Positions 35,740 to 45,779 of a stretch of DNA of 64,000 bases are shown one piece after another. Position numbers and translations under genes: made by a program. The notes beneath the pieces are model-generated. The model had not been told where the DNA came from. It saw only the letters and a list, made by a program, of their open reading frames with translations, and ran no database searches. How positions within the stretch are numbered: position 1 is the first letter of the stretch; each line of letters begins with the position of its first letter. The stretch spans positions 11,134,385-11,198,384 of the forward strand of contig JAQFVV010000020.1 of the NCBI GenBank assembly GCA_028023455.1, in the 5' to 3' direction. Source of the DNA: Epiperipatus broadwayi. Its lineage: Eukaryota; Onychophora; Udeonychophora; Euonychophora; Peripatidae.

Positions 35740-36562
35740 GATGTGATGCACTGTGACTTCTCCTTAAACGAAGTTGGGAATCTCTTAGTAACTATGTCCA
35801 GAGAAACCTGTTAGTTACTTTATTTTCCCTTTCCATTCACCACCCTAAGTTTCCCCATATCCTGCTCCATCCCATTTCCACAACATAATCTTTGTCAACT
35901 CCATGGCCTTCATATCTAAATCCCTTATCTGTTCCCAAACCCAGCATAAAAACCAATAACCCACTTTCTGTATAATCACTTTGTTTATATTTAGTCTTCC
36001 ATAACTTCATTATTTGTACCCTTTTTGCTTTCAAGCATTTACATTGAATCAACAGATGCTAATATTTTCTATGCCTTTCTAACACAACTTGCAGACTAAA
36101 TCATCCATATTTTTCCATTTACGTGTATATTCCCTTGTTGCTAAAGATCCTGTTCGAGCCTTAAACAATAAACTACTTTCCTTGCTATTATCATAAATCA
36201 ACTCACACTCAATGTTCTGTTTACTTCTATATATATTTAAACTATTTTTACTCTCCATAATAATTCTACATCAATTCCCTATTCTTTATTAATGCATCTA
36301 TTCTTCTATCCCATTCCTTACTACTATAACACTCAACAATCCTTCTAACACAATCACCCCATCTCTTGTACAAGTATACTGATATAAATTCTTTATCCAA
36401 ATCTCCTGCATACCATATTGCCTGCCCTTTACTCATAACCCAGTTAAATACTATTTTGGCTATTCTTTTATTATCAATAAACTGCAATCTACCGAACATT
36501 TTCATTTTGCTTTTTTGCATCTCTCATATAAAAACTTGACCATCCCATTTCTCCTTGAATTG
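35740..36562 (-). pseudogene. Second LINE 3' fragment, same family as 26.4-27.7 kb
   Basis: Minus-strand translation with frameshifts gives KMKMFGRLQFIDNKRIAKIV, then YLYKRWGDCVRRIVECYSS, then LLFKARTGSLATREYTRKW and a broken zinc knuckle (CKLC followed by a stop). It parallels the first copy closely but has a deletion in the MSKGQ region. The shared 3' end carries CTTCTCCTTAAACGAAGT and a GTGAT-type tail. The 5' side stops at about 36562 beside the Penelope palindrome. Confidence 0.85.
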
Positions 36563-36949
36563 TGATGGGATATTATAACACTATACCATCTGGTGTTCAC
36601 TTACTAAAACTTCTAACCGATGGCTAAAATAGAATAAAAACAATGCTCTTGGAAACATTTAGATTGCGAATTAAATGTTAACTACTTTGTTAATAAAAAA
36701 GCTAAGATGTAAAAAGATTTATAATTTAGGATATCATATTTTCTTTACTGGTAACATAAGATATATGATAAAATAGTAATTCACTTAAACATTACAATAA
36801 TAGCCAAAAAGCAAAATTTTACTAAAATTCTTCCACAATCATGATTTTATCTATTAACAAACAGACATTTTCAAGTGAAATTTAATAAAAACAGACAACA
36901 TATATATACAAACACACCAAAGGATGTATGTCTTCATAAGATTTATGGA

Positions 36950-37724
36950 CTCGGTTTCAAAAAGTTTTATTATCAAATTTTCTTTTACTTTTCTTTCCAA
37001 TTCTTTTCATAAAAGATAGGCTCTGCGTTGTCAAATATTTTATGACTTGTATTCAGTTCACAAATATACAAAACTGAGTTATGATATCTATTTTAATTCT
37101 TATGAACTATAACTCTTTCATTAAGACTTCATTTACTTTGACCTATATAAATTTTATAACAACTGCAAAGAATCTTATAAACTATCCCAGGAATAAATTT
37201 GCTATCAATTGACTGTTTTGAACTATTTAATAATGAATTTAAATTCAGACCTTCCTCCCAAGCCACTTTCATACAACCTGATAAAAAACTATTCCTACAC
37301 ATTAATTTACTAATTGATGACATATGGCAAAGAAATAAACTCTTTATTCTCACTAACAATTAAATCTTCATTATTCACAGATTTATAAATATTTTTATTA
37401 AATATAATATTCCTAATAAATCCATGATTATAACCAAACTCAATATAATCAGAAACAAATTGACTCCTCTGAATTTAACTATTATTTTCAAAATTAAGCC
37501 TTCTATAACAAAAATTCAATAAAGTTTCTTCTGAGTAAAAGGCTGATAAACTATATGGCCTTATCATATTTCTTAAATTTTTTGCTTTAATAAAATGACT
37601 ACAAAATAAAACATTATCAACACTTAAATCTAGAAATTTTAACTTAAAAAATTCAAAACCTCCCTCAATAGTTAAATTTAATATTAGAATCAAAAGCATT
37701 CAATCTATCAAAAAAATCCATCAA
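36950..37724 (-). pseudogene. Penelope-like RT C-terminus and GIY-YIG domain, left arm
   Basis: Minus strand: FFKLKFLDLSVDN, then HFIKAKNLRN from the end of the RT region (37699-37475). After a frame break comes GIVYKILCSCYKIYIGQSK (near 37187-37129), which has the GIY-YIG endonuclease signature (Y-x-I..C..Y-I-G-Q). Lower similarity continues to about 36950. Stops and frameshifts throughout. Penelope-like elements encode an RT fused to a C-terminal GIY-YIG domain, which fits the order seen. Confidence 0.8.
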
Positions 37725-37734
37725 TTTATAGGGA

Positions 37735-38530
37735 TTTTTTTTGATAGATTGAATGCTTTTGATTCTAGTAATAAATTTACTATTGAGGGGAATACTTTGA
37801 TCAGGTTAGGTTAAAATTTTTAGATTTAAATGTTGTTTCATTTTGTAGACATTTTATTAAAGCAAAAAATTTAAGAAATATAAGGCAAGATGGTTATCAA
37901 TCATTTGCTCAGAAGAAACTTACTTTATCAAACTTTTGTTATAGGAACAGAAGGGTTAATAATTTTGAAAATAATAGTTACATTCAGGGGTCAATTTTCT
38001 TCTGATTATATCGAGTTAGGTTATAGTCATGAATTTATTAGGAATATTATATTTAATAAAGAATATCGAAAAACTGTTAATAATGAAGATCTTTACTATA
38101 TAAGTCATCAATTTGTAAATTGATTTACAAGAATAGTTTTTTTTATTGGATGGTATGAAAGTGACTTGGAAGGCCCGACTTTAAATTCATTATCGAATAA
38201 TTCAAAATAGACAATTGATAGCAAATCTTATTCCTGGAGTAGTTTATAAGATTCTTTGCAGTTGTCATAAAATGTATATAGGTCAAAGTAAACTAAGTCT
38301 TAATGAAAGAATTAAAGTTCATAAGAGTTAAAAATAGATATCATAATCTAGTTTTGTATATTCGTGAACTGAATACAGGTCATAAAATATTACTTGACAA
38401 TGCAGAGGTTATCTTTTATGAAAAAAAACCAATTAAAAAGAAAATAAACTTTGATAATAAAACTTTTTGAATCTGGGCTATTAAATCTCATTAAGACATC
38501 CTATGATGTTAAAAGAAGTTCATTTTGAAG
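37735..38530 (+). pseudogene. Penelope-like RT C-terminus and GIY-YIG domain, right arm
   Basis: Plus strand: KFLDLNV, then HFIKAKNLRN, SNFCYRNRRVNNFENNS, and further on GVVYKILCSCHKMYIGQSK (near 38238-38295) followed by LSLNERIKVH and LVLYIRELNTGHKILLD. This arm keeps more of the GIY-YIG domain than the left arm. Several frameshifts and stops. Confidence 0.82.
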
Positions 38531-38699
38531 TGAATAATGGGAAGATAATTTTATTTAGCATATATATGTTATGTTTTTATTGAATTTCACTTGAAAAGGG
38601 TATATTCATTAATAGATAAAACCACATGGTTTTTGAAGAATTTTAGTAAAAAAATTTTTGGCTAGTTTGTAATGTTATATGAATTTCTATGTCATTTAT

Positions 38700-39400
38700 A
38701 ATTACTAAAATCGCTTTAGTCAGTATTTAAGACATATGTATAAAAGATTTGTGTGATTTGATCAGTTTCGACATCATCAAAAACTATGGTCTTGGTATTC
38801 AAAATATACAATACATTATTCAATATCTCCAACTTTGTTCATCTCAAGAAGAAAGGTAAGATATAATGTAAGCTAGGATAGCTTCCCATCAATTTTTAAT
38901 TTCATTCATCCATATTTTATAGAACCTTCCACTTTTTTGTCTACTTTGTGTAACAGGAAAAATACACTTTTTAGTTTTGTCATCTTGTGATATTCAATAT
39001 GCTCCTACCCCCCACCACCCATTTATTTTTTAGCATAATTTATTATTAAAAAGTTTTAACATCAAGTGATTATTTTTAATATTCTTATGGATCTTTGATC
39101 ACTATTCATACAACAAACAAATATGTAATATCTAATTGGTGTGTGACCTGATTTCCTTGCTTTTTATCCGTATCTGTAAATAAGTTTTCTCTAGTTATTC
39201 TTAGTTTTCTTTTTGCAGTCTAAATAATTAAAGAATTATAAAGCACCCAAAACTTTGTTACAATGTTCAGTCCATTTCCATCAATTTTGATTTTTTTAAA
39301 TGTTGTTTTTCCCAGACATCATGTTTTCATTTTAATCATTATTTATATATGAAGCATATTTTTCTGTTTCCTTGCTTAGCAACTTTAATATTGATTTCAA
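38700..39400. other. AT-rich DNA without a recognised gene
   Basis: Nothing clear. TCAGTTTCGACATCATCAA at 38762-38780 may be the outer end of the Penelope element. Confidence 0.35.
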
Positions 39401-39404
39401 TATC

Positions 39405-39665
39405 ATATGGTCACCATTTCTTATGCTTGCTCATAACTTATTAAAACAGGCAAAACTCTCCATACAGTAATGCCACTCAATGCAAGCCAGAGTAATCAAT
39501 GGATGGCAAGTGCAGTACTCTCAGATCCAAGGTTCCTCACTGATGAAAGCCGCAAGCTAGAAACTAATCTGGGAATATTGGATGAGTAGGCAGTAGATAG
39601 AGATTTTATGCACAAGCCTTTTGGCATCCATTGATTACTCTGTTTTTGGCCTGTTTTAATTAATT
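39405..39665 (+). mobile_element. Family B ribozyme repeat, copy B6 (rearranged)
   Basis: The left part (about 39410-39505, minus orientation, GGCAAAACTCTCC through ATCAATGGATG) is followed by the ribozyme-bearing part on the plus strand (39506-39650), so part of the element is inverted. Flanks ATTGATTTCAATA (about 39391) and ATTAATTTCAATA (about 39658) may be an imperfect 13-bp duplication. Confidence 0.7.
39533..39576 (+). ncRNA. Hammerhead-like ribozyme, family B copy B6 (best core of this family)
   Basis: CTGATGA (39540-39546), stem II AGC/GCT around CGCAA with an A-A mismatch at its base, GAAA (39560-39563), and stem III A-T plus a C-A mismatch around TA. C is at the cleavage position (39569). 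Stem I pairs CTCA with TGGG (one G-U) and is weaker further out. All catalytic core bases are kept. The short stem III is like that of Penelope and retrozyme hammerheads. Confidence 0.6.
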
Positions 39666-39669
39666 TCAA

Positions 39670-41465
39670 TACTTACTCAACCTTTTCAGTGATTATAATG
39701 TGTATATTTTTTGTTAATGATTTTTATTCTATGTACTATATTGCTTTGATTTTTTTTTTCCAAATATGAAATGAATATGTTTGATTAGGATAAGGTTTAT
39801 TGTACTGCCTCTTTTCCTATTTCAAACCCGCTTTCAATTTCTTTGCATAAACTCATGACTGGATATCTTTGAATATGTAAGATATTTGTTGGGGATTAAC
39901 TTGTTATTGACTCCATATAATGCTATTACTATCAAGCCATTTTAAAATCAACATTATTAATTATTCAACAGTAGTTAGTCAAACAAATATGGCTATTCTA
40001 ATTCCGATTGAAGCTAAAAGACAATAGTATATACACACACACATATATATTAATTTATTTCTCTAGAATTAAACAGTGATAAGATTTAATGGTATGGCAC
40101 ATTAGTTTTTTTTAAAAAACCCTTGTTCATCTGCTGAGTGTTGTATTTCGAATTTGTCCTCTTTCATTGAATATTTCATCCCCCCCCCCTTCGTGATTAA
40201 TGATTTAGCAATTTTGATTAATGATTTAGCAAGTATTATTGTTCTCTCTTTTTGTAGATAAATACTAACAATGATTTTGTCCATTCACTAGACATTCATC
40301 TTCTAACTAAATACTATAAAATTTGTAAATTTATTAAACTCTTCATCATTTTACAAGCCATCTGTGAGTCGTGCTGCAGTATAACAAACTCTAGAGCTCA
40401 ATGCCTATTCATGACTTCTGGTAATCAAACTTCTTACCAATTCCTGAGCAATAAACAATTTAATTATTATCATTTCCAGTGATTCTATTCTTTAATTTAT
40501 TCATCATTCTTAGGCTTTTTTCTATTAAAACATCATTTCATTATTATAAGATATTGTTGCAACTTCTACTATTTTTTTTCCAATATATATAAAGAGATTT
40601 TACCCAAGACTTTTTTGTATCCATAACTTATTCTTTCTAGACATTTTTTTATTTCATATTATATTATCCTCTGTTTGGTTTCCATTTCGTTTAAAATTTT
40701 TTATTATCTATATATTTCTCTTTTCCTCACCATAACATTTTTTTTTGCCTTTTAGTATATTCTTTTTGACCCTCTTTTTTATTATCTAACTGTATATTGT
40801 CTCCCTTCTGCTTTTCAGCATATTTTTATATAATTCAATCTTTCTCAACTGTTTCTTTTCTCTGGCATGACATCAATAAAAGCTTTACTCAAAACCTCAA
40901 AGATGTTAATTTATGATTCTAGATCTTTGACTTTGTTTTTGATTTTCTTCTTTAAAAATGGCTGATATTTTTCATTACTATTTCTGCTTTTATTTTGTTT
41001 AAATCTTAATTTCAGAAACTTCAAGTTATTTATCAATTACTAAGCTATAATATGAATCTGACTGTTCCTAGAAAAATTTATCATTGTTGAATTAATGTTT
41101 GCCAATTTTAAAAATATTAAAATTACATCTATTATGTTTTTTTGTCTTGGCATCACTAAATTTTCTGCAGTCCTTCTGATGGACTCATGTTCCAAATAGA
41201 CCATTATATATTCTAAAGCAAAATTTAAAGTCTTGCTATATTAATTTTTTTTTTCAGAAGTTTATTTGAGAATATTTCTACTGACAAGAATCATATCGTA
41301 TTTTTTCCAATGATAGGAATATCTTTGAGGCACATCCTCAAATGTTAATTTTAAAATCTATGTAAAACTATTTTATTTCATTACTTGCATTATCTGATGT
41401 ATTTATATTTGAATTGTCATAAAAAGATTTTTTTGTGAATATAATTGTTACATCATTCTTACAAT
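39670..41465. other. AT-rich DNA without a recognised gene
   Basis: No gene recognised. A 22-bp unit GATTAATGATTTAGCA is duplicated in tandem at about 40194-40231. Confidence 0.45.
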
Positions 41466-41467
41466 GA

Positions 41468-41612
41468 GAGACTTATATTCTTTTTTTTTTTTTCCATATG
41501 TCATAGCATCTGCCGGGACGTGAACCCACAACCGTCTGCAAACAACTACTTGCTTGCAAGGCAGCTGCAATGACCTGTCAGCTAACAACGCTTGACGAGA
41601 CTTATATTCTTT
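41468..41612 (-). mobile_element. tRNA-derived SINE, long subfamily, with 16-bp target duplication
   Basis: The element is 41484-41596 (113 bp), minus strand, flanked by an exact duplication GAGACTTATATTCTTT (41468-41483 and 41597-41612). From its 5' end: GTCAAGCGTTGTTAGCTGAC (A-box side), CAGCTGCCTTGCAAGCAAG (anticodon-arm-like), an extra segment GTAGTTGTTTGCAGACGG, GTGGGTTCACGTCCCGG (B box), GCTATGACATATGG and a poly(A) tail. A complete retroposed SINE and the clearest reference copy of this subfamily. Confidence 0.92.
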
Positions 41613-42345
41613 AAAATGCCTAATTTCTTTACTGAGTAAAAATTTTATATCAGATTCAAGCTTTCAATCAGATTCCAGACAAGATTAACCAATAATTATT
41701 TAAAACTCCAGTGTACTTTAAATTAATCCAAAAACAATGCCTTTGCATGCATTTCTTTTTTATATTTCAACTATTAAATCACAATCTCAGTTAGAAGTCA
41801 TTTCCTTCAATAACTAATTTGCAAATTATGATTCTTTATATTGCAGGTTTTTTTCCAAGTGATTTCATAAGTAACACAAAATTCAACTGATTGACTCAAA
41901 AACTCAACGTTTTGAAATACTTAAAACAGGACATTTCTTCCATAATTTTACAAATACTTCTGTTCAAGAATTTTCTATAATGTTATTGAAAATAATCAAA
42001 CATCCACATTAAAGAAAAGCATGAGCTAAGTTTCTACAGAAATATGACACCACAATCCCACTATTGGCAAGACACATTATTCTACAACCATTTTTTTTTT
42101 TTACAAGCACTCATATGATTAGTATAATCGAAGATTTATCTTCTAGCTAATGACAGTTAGACATCCATCTACTGACCATTAGCTATGAAGATCATGGATC
42201 AGCTGTCTAAAAATAATTCAATATTCACTTGTCCACAACTTGAATTCTAGCTTAGTGAGCTTGGTCTATGGATACATTAAGATAATAAATTGTTTGCCTG
42301 CTTCAAAGACAACAATATCTCCCCCTACTACTTTTACATTCATAA
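41613..42345. other. AT-rich DNA without a recognised gene
   Basis: No gene or repeat recognised. Confidence 0.45.
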
Positions 42346-42349
42346 TAAT

Positions 42350-42497
42350 GTAATATTTTAAACAGCATTAAACTGTTGCACATGCGCTTTGGATTTTAAC
42401 TATAAAATGAATGAATACAAACACTTCAAACACATGATAAAGTCTTTGGAAAATCCAAAGCGCATGTGCAACAGTTTAATGCTGTTTAAAATATTAC
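42350..42497. repeat. Perfect 48-bp-arm inverted repeat
   Basis: Arms 42350-42397 and 42450-42497 are reverse complements (GTAATATTTTAAACAGC outermost, ATGCGCTTTGG innermost) with a 52-bp loop. Near-identity of the arms implies a recent origin or ongoing correction. No target duplication found. Confidence 0.88.
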
Positions 42498-42499
42498 AG

Positions 42500-43020
42500 T
42501 TTGTAAAAAACATCGCGCTATATAAAATAATTGACTTATTTAACATAATAATGATAACGTTTGATTAGATTAATTTTATCAGATTTGTTTGCTTGTTTAG
42601 TATGATTTTGTTTAGTTATCTTGCTTTGACTAGATTTTATTTTCATTTTTAAACACTGCATTGCATTTAATGAATGCATTTAAAACATTTTTAATTGCCA
42701 TAAACCAGATTAATTGGTTATTTATCTTTTTATTATTCAATGGATTTTCTTTTTTAAATAATAACGAATAATTTTCATTGAACTTGCTGTATTCTAATGA
42801 ACTTGGAACCTCTTGATATGTTCTTGGTTAAAAAACTTCTAATATATTTACAAAATGGAGGGCGGGGGAGAGGCTGGCAAGCAAAGAATTATATAATGTT
42901 CCCAAAGTAAATTGTCAAAGTTGTATATTTTTACTATCATTCCTATTAAAATCTTTGGTTTTAAAAGTGAACCTTACAGTGAAAGAAAAAATTCTAAAAA
43001 CTGTTATCAATGTAAATATG
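42500..43020. other. AT-rich DNA without a recognised gene
   Basis: Nothing recognised. Confidence 0.45.
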
Positions 43021-43021
43021 C

Positions 43022-43142
43022 TAATAATTCAGCATTTTAGCCAAACTTTAGTGGCCTAGCGGTTAGCGTAGCTGCCTTCCAAGCAGCCGGCCCGGGTTCG
43101 ATTTCCGGTCAACGCTTTGACATATAATAATTCAGCATTTTA
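43022..43142 (+). mobile_element. Minimal tRNA-Gly(UCC)-like retroposon with 18-bp target duplication
   Basis: Only 85 bp (43040-43124) lie between exact 18-bp repeats TAATAATTCAGCATTTTA (43022-43039 and 43125-43142). It reads GTGGCCTAGCGGTTAGCGTA (A box), CTGCCTTCCAAGCAG (anticodon arm, anticodon TCC, glycine) and GGGTTCGATTTCC (B box). The 5' acceptor strand is degraded while the 3' side is GGTCAACGCT. There is no poly(A) tail; it ends GACATA. It cannot be a working tRNA because the acceptor stem does not pair. It is the smallest member of the SINE group. Confidence 0.88.
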
Positions 43143-43144
43143 AT

Positions 43145-44050
43145 GATTTAAAAAATCAATCAAACTCAAATAATTGTCTTGGGTTATTGCTGTGAATTTA
43201 ATATGTATTTTGTAATTTGATAAAAAAATATAGCGAGTTTATTGTGATATATACAATAATTTAATAGATAAGTAATTATTGAAATTGGTTAATGTAGGGA
43301 TAGGAGGCATCCATCGATTGAAATATAGAATTATTTATTATTGCAATATTTTTTAAATTTTGTTTTATTCTATTTAATTTTTATTCTTTAATATTTAAAT
43401 TATCCAAAAACGAAACACGTTTTGGATAATTTGAACTATTATTTAATTTGAATTCTTTCTGTTCCTTATGATTTAAAATGAAACCAGTTTTATAAAATAT
43501 ATATATACAAACAGAACACATAAATAATTATTATATTCTCAGCATTTGATTTTTTTAAAAAACAACCCAATTTTAATATTGATATTAATTAAAATAGTTT
43601 TGCTTTCTATATAATTTTATGAAAATAGATTTTATAAAAAAAGTCTGAATCAAATAAGTTTCCAAATGCCTTATTTTTAATAATACAAAAACTCATTCAC
43701 TATTTATATTTTATTTAAATAGATTTAGATATATCTATATATTAATGAATACAGAAATAAAGAATATTATTTTCTCGTCACTGGTGCTCTGCATGGGCTT
43801 TGCCTTGCAGCCGGTTCTCTAAAGGCTGCTTGATTATTAACATATAGGTAAATTGTGTATATGCTTATGCGCCAATATTTAAAATCTTTGTTCCTATTGC
43901 TATAATTTAATGTCAAGTTTATTTACTGGTATGTAAATATATTATATAAGCTATTTGCGTATGCCTACATGTATAGTAATACAAATGTATATCATCTAGC
44001 TAAAGGCTAGGAAAATATCTAGGCTTGAGGATATATGTATGCATTTAATG
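43145..44050. other. AT-rich DNA without a recognised gene
   Basis: Nothing recognised. The short GC-richer patch at 43788-43830 (CACTGGTGCTCTGC..) is unassigned. Confidence 0.4.
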
Positions 44051-44159
44051 AATAATATTTCTTTAGTGTAATTTCCAATACATCACTCTCACACAAGATA
44101 GGAACTGGTTTCTATTCTTTTAACGCCTTTGTGGAGGGGTGTAATCATAAACATATAAT

Positions 44160-44198
44160 CAAAGACATTTCATGCTATACCAGCACTCATCAGTTGGT
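44160..44198 (-). ncRNA. Hammerhead remnant, family A copy A3 (cleavage site deleted)
   Basis: Minus strand: ACCAA (44198-44194), CTGATGA (44193-44187), stem II GTGCT/AGCAT, GAAA (44171-44168). Then the sequence jumps directly to TGTCTTTG. Compared with A4, about 32 nt are missing, covering stem III, the cleavage nucleotide and the 3' strand of stem I. It cannot cleave itself. Confidence 0.75.
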
Positions 44199-44574
44199 AC
44201 AGATCACAATGTCTTACACATATCTTTATCTTTATTCAGTATATATAGACATAGCCAATTTCTACAGCTTAATTGATAAGTGTCAAATTTACTGCCCTCA
44301 CAACTTTGACACAAATTACTTAATGGAAATAAATTAATAATTTTTATTAATCATTCATTAAACCAGAGATTATTCACTTAATGAATAACATTTCTGTAGT
44401 ATAATAATCTCCAGTCTAAGAAATGACTAATAAAAAATATTAATATACTTCCATTAGGTAGTTTGTATCACAGTTGTGAGGGCAGAAAGTTTGATACATT
44501 AATTAAATGGTACCAATTGGCTATCTACATATACCGAACAATGATAAAGATATGTGTAAGAAATTGTGATCTGA

Positions 44575-44617
44575 ACCAACTGATGAGTGATGGTTGAGCA
44601 CAAAATGGGCATCTTGG
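44575..44617 (+). ncRNA. Hammerhead ribozyme, family A copy A4 (G12 lost)
   Basis: Stem I CCAA/TTGG, CTGATGA (44580-44586), stem II GTG/CAC with a weak middle, AAAA instead of GAAA (44602-44605), stem III ATG/CAT, and C at the cleavage position (44613). Stem III is different in sequence from A1 and A5 but still pairs, which supports the fold. Predicted inactive because G12 is missing. Confidence 0.72.
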
Positions 44618-44769
44618 GAATCATACATCTTTTTCACGTGTCTTTGTTCATATATTTATAATTACACCCCTCCACAAGGTGTTGAAAGTGGACAGAAACC
44701 AGTCCCTATCTGGCATGAATGGTGCACTGAAAATTACACTACAGAAACATTTATTCATGACTAATAATG

Positions 44770-45350
44770 CATGTTTAATATTTTAAAATCTATTAATATC
44801 CTATTTTATATTTTAGATCTATAAATAATGAAAGACACTTATCATACTGACATATTCTCCACTGATCAATAACACCCACCAAATTTCGTTATACTGTATC
44901 TGTATGAAATCATTATTAATCGTAAACTTTAATTTGATTTCGGAAACATGTATAAAAATATTAATGGGAGCATATCGGAGTAAATTTAAAAATTACTAGT
45001 AGAGATGGCGAGAGGGGTATTTAAAAGCAATTTGAATAATTAAATCAACTATAAGACAGATAAAACAAAATATTTTAAACTTTAATGTATATTTTTCTTC
45101 TGAATTTGAAGCACAGACTTTAGTTAATTAGACAGAATCTAATTACTTGACACTTCAGTGGTAAACAAAAATATTTAGGTTGATCAGCTAGGATTTTTGT
45201 TAAAATTCAAGTCCCCTTTTTGGCTTAATCATATTGGTATGTTCCAATATTAGTTCTTTATTATTATTATTTTTAGAACATTCTGGAAATTATATTGGGG
45301 ACAGTATAATACTAAACTACAAGAAAAAATATTTTGAGAAAAACTGCAGA
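44770..45350. other. AT-rich DNA without a recognised gene
   Basis: Nothing recognised. Confidence 0.45.
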
Positions 45351-45355
45351 TTGTA

Positions 45356-45620
45356 ATTAATAATTTTTATTAGTCATTCATTAGACTAGATATTATACAA
45401 TATTGAATAATATTTCTGTAGTGTAATTTTCACTATATCACTCTCACGCAAGGTAGGGACTGATTTTTAATGGCTTTTAACACCTTGTGCTGAGTCATAA
45501 TCATAAACATATGACCAATGATTATGACCCTCCACAAGGTGTTAAAAAATGATAGAAATCAGTCCCTACCTTGCATGAGAGTGGTGTAGTCAAAATTACA
45601 CTACAGAAATATTTAATCTA
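45356..45620. repeat. Foldback made of family A outer segments, no ribozyme
   Basis: It starts with TAATAATTTTTATTAGTCATTC (also found in the centre of the 44.1-44.8 kb pair). It then folds around 45510 with arms TGTAGTGTAATTTT, CTCTCACGCAAGGTAGGGACTGATTT and TTAACACCTTGTG against their complements. The hammerhead segment has been deleted and only the outer arms remain. Confidence 0.78.
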
Positions 45621-45779
45621 GAATTTAATCATGATAACATTACTCTAAATTAAATTATGAATTCTTATGATGCAAAAAAAAATTTGACACCTCTGTGAAA
45701 AAAGAGTGGGTCAAAATCTATACTGCAAAGTTGGAAGAATTAGAGAAGGCTTAACCAGCAAAAAAATCCTACAAAATTT

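Larger units (their letters stand above)
36750..38695. mobile_element. Two Penelope-like element copies fused head to head (1.9-kb palindrome)
   Basis: The left arm (about 36750-37724, minus strand) and right arm (about 37735-38695, plus strand) are diverged copies of the same Penelope-like sequence, meeting within TTGATAGATTGAATGC at 37725-37745. Both arms run from the late RT region to the same distal landmark ATTTCACTTGAAAA and beyond. Each arm is 5'-truncated at the junction. Neither can encode protein. Confidence 0.85.
44055..44770. mobile_element. Inverted pair of family A elements, each with a hammerhead
   Basis: The left half (44055-44335, ribozyme on the minus strand) and the right half (about 44450-44770, ribozyme on the plus strand) are reverse complements with some divergence. 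Shared landmarks from the outside in are TAATGAATAATATTTCT, CACTCTCACACAAGATAGG / CCTATCTGGCATGAATGG, CACCTTGTGGAGGGGTGTAAT, the hammerhead, TATCTTTATC and CTGCCCTCACAACT. The outer segments differ from the family A copy at 15 kb, so this is a subfamily. Confidence 0.8.

Noticed and set aside
38755-38800. Hammerhead at the end of the Penelope right arm
   Set aside because: The minus strand reads TTGATGATGTCGAAAC, but there is no room for stem II, C3 is changed, and the orientation is opposite to the element.
43040-43124. Functional tRNA-Gly(UCC) gene
   Set aside because: The acceptor stem does not pair and an 18-bp target duplication flanks it, so it is a retroposed tRNA-like sequence.
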